64,000 nt of DNA, from contig NZ_CP133838.1 in assembly GCF_031432975.1 (NCBI RefSeq), positions 2,728,001-2,792,000 of the forward strand, given 5' to 3'. The translations under genes were made by a program, and so were the position numbers. Below, in pieces: positions 60,105-64,000 of this stretch. This stretch comes from Buttiauxella selenatireducens (GTDB taxonomy: Bacteria; Pseudomonadota; Gammaproteobacteria; Enterobacterales; Enterobacteriaceae). The first letter of the stretch is position 1, and the number at the start of each line of letters is the position of its first letter. The notes under the pieces are model-generated. The model made no database searches. It was not told where the DNA came from and saw nothing but the letters and a program-made list of their open reading frames with translations.

Positions 60105-61628
60105 ATGCAAAAATCAGTCATTCCGCTCATCACCGCGATATTATTTTTCCTTACAGGCACGTTCATTCTGAACCTGCAACTCTGGTTTTCTGCTGGTTTC
60201 GCAAACACCGCTGGAGCCGTGAGAGCCGCTAAAAGTATTGACGGGATCCTTGAAGAAGCGCGGGTTGCCACCGAGGAAGGAATGGCTATCGCTAAAGCCG
60301 AATGTACATCAGAGGCGCAATACCGGCTCGGGACTGAAGCTGCGTTAGAACCCCATCTCAGAACCATTCTGATTATTAAGCATGACAAAATATGGTGTTC
60401 CTCTCTCCCCGGAAATCGCCTGTTGCTGGCTAACATAGCCGAACTCCCTGACACCCTGCTCGCGCTTGTTCAGGCAAGATACAGCCTGAATGGTTTGCCT
60501 GTGCTGCTTTACCAGACGTCTATACAGGAAGGAAAAATTATTGTGACCATCAGTGACTCTCACATTCGGGATGCACTGAACACCTCACTTAAAAATACCC
60601 ATTTCATGTTGGTGGTTCATGGCCGGGCCATTGGCCTTACTGGTGCGGTTAAGGATCATTCCAGCAGCGATGAAAAATACGGTTTTGTGCAGTCAAACAA
60701 TTATCCGTTCAGGGTCGCCTATAACCATCCTGCATTTTTCAGCCTACAACGGTTGTTTGACCAGGGGGCTGGAATGCTGCTGTTTATTCTGCTGATCTCC
60801 TGCGCCGTGGCATATGCCTTACATAAATACTTCAACAAATACACCACACCAGAAGACACTTTACGCAGTGCCATCGATAACGGCGAGATTGTGCCTTTTT
60901 ATCAACCCATCGTGAATGGCAGAACAGGAACGCTTCGGGGAGTGGAAGTTCTGGCTCGGTGGAAACACCCGACAGCCGGTTTTATTTCACCGGCGTCCTT
61001 CATACCGATTGCCGAAAAATCAGGTCTGATTGTGCAGTTAACTCAGTCCCTGATGGCACAGGTCATTGCCAATATGAATGCCATTACCAGTAAATTACCT
61101 GAAGGTTTTCATCTCGGGATCAATTTTAGCGCCACGCATATTAATTCCCCTGCTTTCCTCGATGACTGCATGAAATACCGTGACAGTTTCCAATGCAAAG
61201 ATCTGACACACGTGATTGAGGTGACTGAACGGGAACCTTTAAACGTCGACGAACAACTCATTACTAAACTCAATATCCTGCATGACAGTGGTTTTGCCAT
61301 TGCACTGGATGATTTTGGTACGGGTTATTCTGGGCTTTCTTATCTCAATGATTTACAAATTGATTATATTAAAATCGACCAGAGTTTCGTGGGTAGAGTG
61401 AATGAAAATGCGGAGTCCACCATACTGCTTGATTGTGTTATTGACCTGGCGAGCAGGCTGTCATTAAGCATTGTGGCGGAGGGCGTTGAGACATTGGCAC
61501 AAGTGGAATATCTGAACCGACACAACATCACATTTCTTCAGGGATACTATTTTTACAAACCCGTCAGCTTTACGGATCTGGTGAAAATACTGTTGTCCAG
61601 GCCCAGAGAAAAGGTTGTCATTGAATGA
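60105..61628 (+). CDS. c-di-GMP phosphodiesterase with periplasmic CSS-motif sensor and EAL domain
   Basis: A 507-residue membrane protein: helix 1 near the N-terminus, periplasmic CSS domain with the name-giving IWCSSLPGN (Cys98), helix 2 around GMLLFILLISCAVAYAL, then cytoplasmic EAL (residues ~265-505). Catalytic blocks: EVLARW (Glu281), GINFSATHI, VIEVTERE, ALDDFGTGYSGL, IKIDQSF, VAEGVE and LQGYYFYKP. In E. coli PdeC-type enzymes, redox state of the CSS cysteines (DsbA/DsbB) controls activity; the same is likely here. There is no such gene between malY and add in E. coli. Confidence 0.9.
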   Translation: MQKSVIPLITAILFFLTGTFILNLQLWFSAGFANTAGAVRAAKSIDGILEEARVATEEGMAIAKAECTSEAQYRLGTEAALEPHLRTILIIKHDKIWCSSLPGNRLLLANIAELPDTLLALVQARYSLNGLPVLLYQTSIQEGKIIVTISDSHIRDALNTSLKNTHFMLVVHGRAIGLTGAVKDHSSSDEKYGFVQSNNYPFRVAYNHPAFFSLQRLFDQGAGMLLFILLISCAVAYALHKYFNKYTTPEDTLRSAIDNGEIVPFYQPIVNGRTGTLRGVEVLARWKHPTAGFISPASFIPIAEKSGLIVQLTQSLMAQVIANMNAITSKLPEGFHLGINFSATHINSPAFLDDCMKYRDSFQCKDLTHVIEVTEREPLNVDEQLITKLNILHDSGFAIALDDFGTGYSGLSYLNDLQIDYIKIDQSFVGRVNENAESTILLDCVIDLASRLSLSIVAEGVETLAQVEYLNRHNITFLQGYYFYKPVSFTDLVKILLSRPREKVVIE

Positions 61629-61760
61629 ACCTGTGCCTTTGATTGTGAGTGTTACAGCCTCTTACTAATCCTGGTATTTTCAATACATTCTTTGTCAGAC
61701 ATAAAGTACGCGAGCAACGTTAAACTTATTCACCCCAACCCAGTCAATCTGGATTTTTGA

Positions 61761-62291
61761 ATGCCAGCGCTTAAAAAATTTCACCTCCTGACAATAGCCT
61801 CCGCTCTCTTGCTGCCATTAACAGCATTTTCGTCCCCTAGCGTACAGGTCGGTTTCTCGCCTGAAGGTTCTGCGCGTGAATTGGTGTTGAAGACAATAAA
61901 TCAGGCACACACGTCGATAGAAATGATTGGCTATTCTTTCCAGGCTCCAGATATCGCACAGGCACTGGTAAATGCACACTCTCATGGCGTTAACGTGCGT
62001 GTTGTGGTGGATGAAAGGCGCAATCAGGTTAAAGCCAGCAGGAATACGATGCAGTATGTCGCGTCCCACGGGGTTGAACTACGAATTGACGGGCATTACC
62101 ACATACAGCACGACAAGACGATTATCGTTGACGATCGCACCGTCGAAACGGGCTCGTTTAACTTCGCCCCTTCCGCCGAGACTGAAAACTCAGAAAATGT
62201 CGTCGTGATAAACGATATGCCAGACGTGACTCGGCAGTATATTGCGCACTGGCAGTCGCGATGGGACTTGGGCAAACCCTATGCGGTTTAA
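61761..62291 (+). CDS. Secreted PLD-superfamily endonuclease (Nuc-like)
   Basis: A 176-residue exported protein with a ~24-residue signal peptide (LLTIASALLLPLTAFS). It has one HKD motif, HDKTIIVDDRTVETGSFNF, and the preceding block IEMIGYSFQAPDIAQAL, as in the Nuc nuclease of plasmid pKM101 and Salmonella, which works as a dimer in the periplasm and degrades DNA without metal ions. Ribosome site weak. It lies 132 bp after the CSS-EAL gene and is part of the same acquired block. Confidence 0.85.
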   Translation: MPALKKFHLLTIASALLLPLTAFSSPSVQVGFSPEGSARELVLKTINQAHTSIEMIGYSFQAPDIAQALVNAHSHGVNVRVVVDERRNQVKASRNTMQYVASHGVELRIDGHYHIQHDKTIIVDDRTVETGSFNFAPSAETENSENVVVINDMPDVTRQYIAHWQSRWDLGKPYAV

Positions 62292-62603
62292 GTGTTAAAT
62301 CACGGATAAAAAAAGACCAGCAATCGGAAAGCTGGTCAATCATATGCAGGCGCAGATTATCTTGCTACGAGCTGAACGCTCATTGAATTGTTATGTCGAG
62401 AGCATTATCAAATGCGCTTTGAGTATAGAGCAAGGAATAAAATACGGGGCAAGGATGGAACGGAATTCGATGTGTATGCTTACCATCACACCTGGATGAA
62501 TTGCCGCTTTCTGCTTTTATTTTCAGGTAATTATCTTTGTTTCTAATAGCTTACAACACCGTGCTATAATGTACCGCACTTTAATCAATAAAAGAGTGCG
62601 ACC
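62292..62603. other. nuc-add intergenic region with a minus-strand terminator and the add promoter
   Basis: 312 bp without a clear gene. GACCAGC (62315-62321) pairs with GCTGGTC (62331-62337), with A residues (62308-62314) on the + strand, so it is a good terminator only on the minus strand, although no annotated gene is read into it. An extended -10, TGCTATAAT (62562-62570), probably serves add. A 44-codon + frame (62412-62546) has no ribosome site and is not called. Confidence 0.6.
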
Positions 62604-63605
62604 ATGATTGATACCTCCATCCCATTAACCGATTTGCACCGTCATCTTGATGGTAATATTCGTGCACAAACGATCCTCGATCTAGGCCGCCAGTTTAACC
62701 TGTCACTCCCGGCTGATTCTCTTGAAGCACTTCGTCCTCATGTACAAGTCGTGGAAACCGCGCCTGATTTGGTTAGTTTCCTGCAAAAACTCGACTGGGG
62801 CGTGAAAGTCCTGGCCTCTCTGGATGCCTGTCGCCGTGTGGCATGGGAAAATATTGAAGATGCCGCACGCAACGGCCTGCATTATGTGGAGCTGCGCTTC
62901 TCGCCAGGATATATGGCGATGACGCATAACTTGCCGGTCGCCGGTGTGGTAGAAGCGGTGATTGAAGGCGTGCGTCAAGGCTGCCGCGACTTTGGTGTTG
63001 AAGCACGTCTGATCGGCATTCTGAGCCGTACGTTTGGTGAGGCCGCATGCGAAGCTGAGTTGGATGCCCTGCTGACTCATCGCGACCACATTACCGCGCT
63101 TGACCTTGCAGGTGATGAACTGGGTTTCCCGGGCAGCTTATTCTTGAACCACTTTAACCGCGCACGCGATGCTGGCTGGCATATCACCGTCCACGCGGGC
63201 GAAGCAGCTGGCCCGGAAAGTATCTGGCAGGCGATTCGTGAACTGGGTGCGGAGCGTATCGGTCACGGTGTGAAAGCTGTTGAAGACCCGGCACTGATGG
63301 ATTTCCTGGCTGAACACGGTATCGGTATCGAATCCTGCCTGACATCAAATATTCAAACCAGCACCGTGGCATCTTTGGATAAGCATCCATTGATTACCTT
63401 CCTGAATAAAGGTGTGCTGGCGACCATTAATACCGATGATCCGGCAGTCCAGGGTATCGATATTATTCATGAATATACAGTTGCGGCCCCGCAAGCGGGT
63501 CTGAGCGCGGCACACATCCGTACCGCGCAAGAGAATGGTTTGAAAATTGCCTTCCTCAGTGAAGCGGAAAAGCAGGCGCTGATCGCTAAAGTTCGCGCCG
63601 CGTAA
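62604..63605 (+). CDS. add: Adenosine deaminase
   Basis: A 333-residue zinc enzyme converting adenosine to inosine. Zinc and catalytic blocks: [47 protein letters not shown] and [10 protein letters not shown]. In E. coli add directly follows malY; here 2.7 kb of accessory genes lie between. Confidence 0.95.
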   Translation: MIDTSIPLTDLHRHLDGNIRAQTILDLGRQFNLSLPADSLEALRPHVQVVETAPDLVSFLQKLDWGVKVLASLDACRRVAWENIEDAARNGLHYVELRFSPGYMAMTHNLPVAGVVEAVIEGVRQGCRDFGVEARLIGILSRTFGEAACEAELDALLTHRDHITALDLAGDELGFPGSLFLNHFNRARDAGWHITVHAGEAAGPESIWQAIRELGAERIGHGVKAVEDPALMDFLAEHGIGIESCLTSNIQTSTVASLDKHPLITFLNKGVLATINTDDPAVQGIDIIHEYTVAAPQAGLSAAHIRTAQENGLKIAFLSEAEKQALIAKVRAA

Positions 63606-63627
63606 ACATTCCCATCCTTCGTCAAAC

Positions 63628-63653
63628 GCTTGAGTCAGGAGACTGACTCAAGC
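63628..63653. terminator. Terminator between convergent add and the YfeH-like gene
   Basis: GCTTGAGTCAG (63628-63638) pairs exactly with CTGACTCAAGC (63643-63653), followed by a pyrimidine-rich stretch with TTTT. It overlaps the stop codon of the YfeH-like gene. Confidence 0.75.
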
Positions 63654-64000
63654 GCTCTCTTTTCCTTCGCCGTTTTGCGTGCATAACGCTGCGCCAGCAC
63701 CGCACAGACCATCAATTGCACCTGATGGAATATCATCAAAGGCAAAACCATCATGCCCACAGCACTGGCCGGGAACAGCACGTTTGCCATCGGCACACCG
63801 TTCGCGAGGCTTTTTTTGGAGCCACAGAACACAATGGTAATTTCGTCCGCCGTGTTGAACCCCATAAAACGCGCGACCCAGGTATTGACTACCAGAACTA
63901 TCGCCAGCAACACAATTGAGCAGCCCAAAATGGCTAACAACGCGGTGCCATTAACCTGCTGCCAAATACCTTCCACTACCGCTTCGCTAAAGGCCACATA
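63635..64000 (-). CDS. Bile acid:sodium symporter-like membrane protein (YfeH type), C-terminal part
   Basis: The last ~121 residues of a membrane protein that continues past the right edge. Helices LLAILGCSIVLLAIVLVVNT and VLFPASAVGMMVLPLMIFH, and the block ITIVFCGSKKSLANGVPMAN, are typical of the SBF-like/YfeH family (bile acid:sodium symporter fold). The tail is basic. Substrate unknown. Confidence 0.75.
   Translation of the reverse strand, partial: YVAFSEAVVEGIWQQVNGTALLAILGCSIVLLAIVLVVNTWVARFMGFNTADEITIVFCGSKKSLANGVPMANVLFPASAVGMMVLPLMIFHQVQLMVCAVLAQRYARKTAKEKRALESVS

Noticed and set aside
59969-60232. 87-codon frame overlapping the start of the CSS-EAL gene
   Set aside because: It overlaps a strongly supported gene in another frame and its product has no recognisable features.
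62412-62546. 44-codon + strand frame between nuc and add
   Set aside because: No ribosome site, no recognisable features, and it runs up to the add promoter.

Overview
This is chromosomal DNA of a member of the Enterobacteriaceae. Most genes between 27.6 and 63.6 kb are close, co-linear relatives of E. coli genes (smrA, abgRABT, ogt, fnr, uspE, pntAB, ydgH, ydgI, folM, rstA/rstB, tus, fumC, fumA, manA, ydgA, malI, malXY, add). ERIC repeats are scattered between genes. A tus gene with a TerB-like site directly upstream places the window near the replication terminus. Moderate GC, a complete protocatechuate (pca) branch and abgABT would fit genera such as Buttiauxella or Kluyvera, but the genus is a guess.

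Layout. (1) 1-1.3 kb: an aminotransferase fragment divergent from a GcvA-type LysR gene. (2) 1.39-1.93 kb: a 536-bp non-coding inverted dimer of structured, hairpin-rich units. (3) 2.1-9.95 kb: a UhpABC-like sensing system followed by an AfuABC-type ABC transporter, which reads as a self-regulated sugar-phosphate uptake locus. (4) 10-27.6 kb: ydcJ, then pcaHG-pcaQ, a type VI secretion (T6SS) island (tssF with an in-frame stop, vgrG, PAAR effector, membrane protein that may confer immunity, unknown protein, vgrG fragment), then pcaIJFBDC divergent from pcaR. The pca genes cover every step from protocatechuate to acetyl-CoA plus succinyl-CoA, but the T6SS island splits them. (5) 27.6-36.2 kb: smrA, the p-aminobenzoyl-glutamate locus, ogt, fnr, uspE. 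(6) 36.3-36.7 kb: a hok/mok/sok type I toxin-antitoxin module between uspE and pntB. (7) 36.8-49.5 kb: pntBA, ydgH, ydgI, folM, rstA, an EIIC-EAL fusion gene inserted between rstA and rstB, rstB, TerB, tus. (8) 49.5-64 kb: fumC, fumA, manA, ydgA, malI/malXY with two MalI operators, then a second acquired block (CSS-motif EAL phosphodiesterase and a secreted PLD-type nuclease) between malY and add, and a YfeH-like transporter fragment.

The conserved backbone is interrupted at four places by accessory genes: T6SS tip island, hok/sok, EIIC-EAL, and CSS-EAL plus nuclease. Two of the four insertions carry c-di-GMP phosphodiesterases. I found no tRNA, rRNA, CRISPR array or intact insertion sequence.
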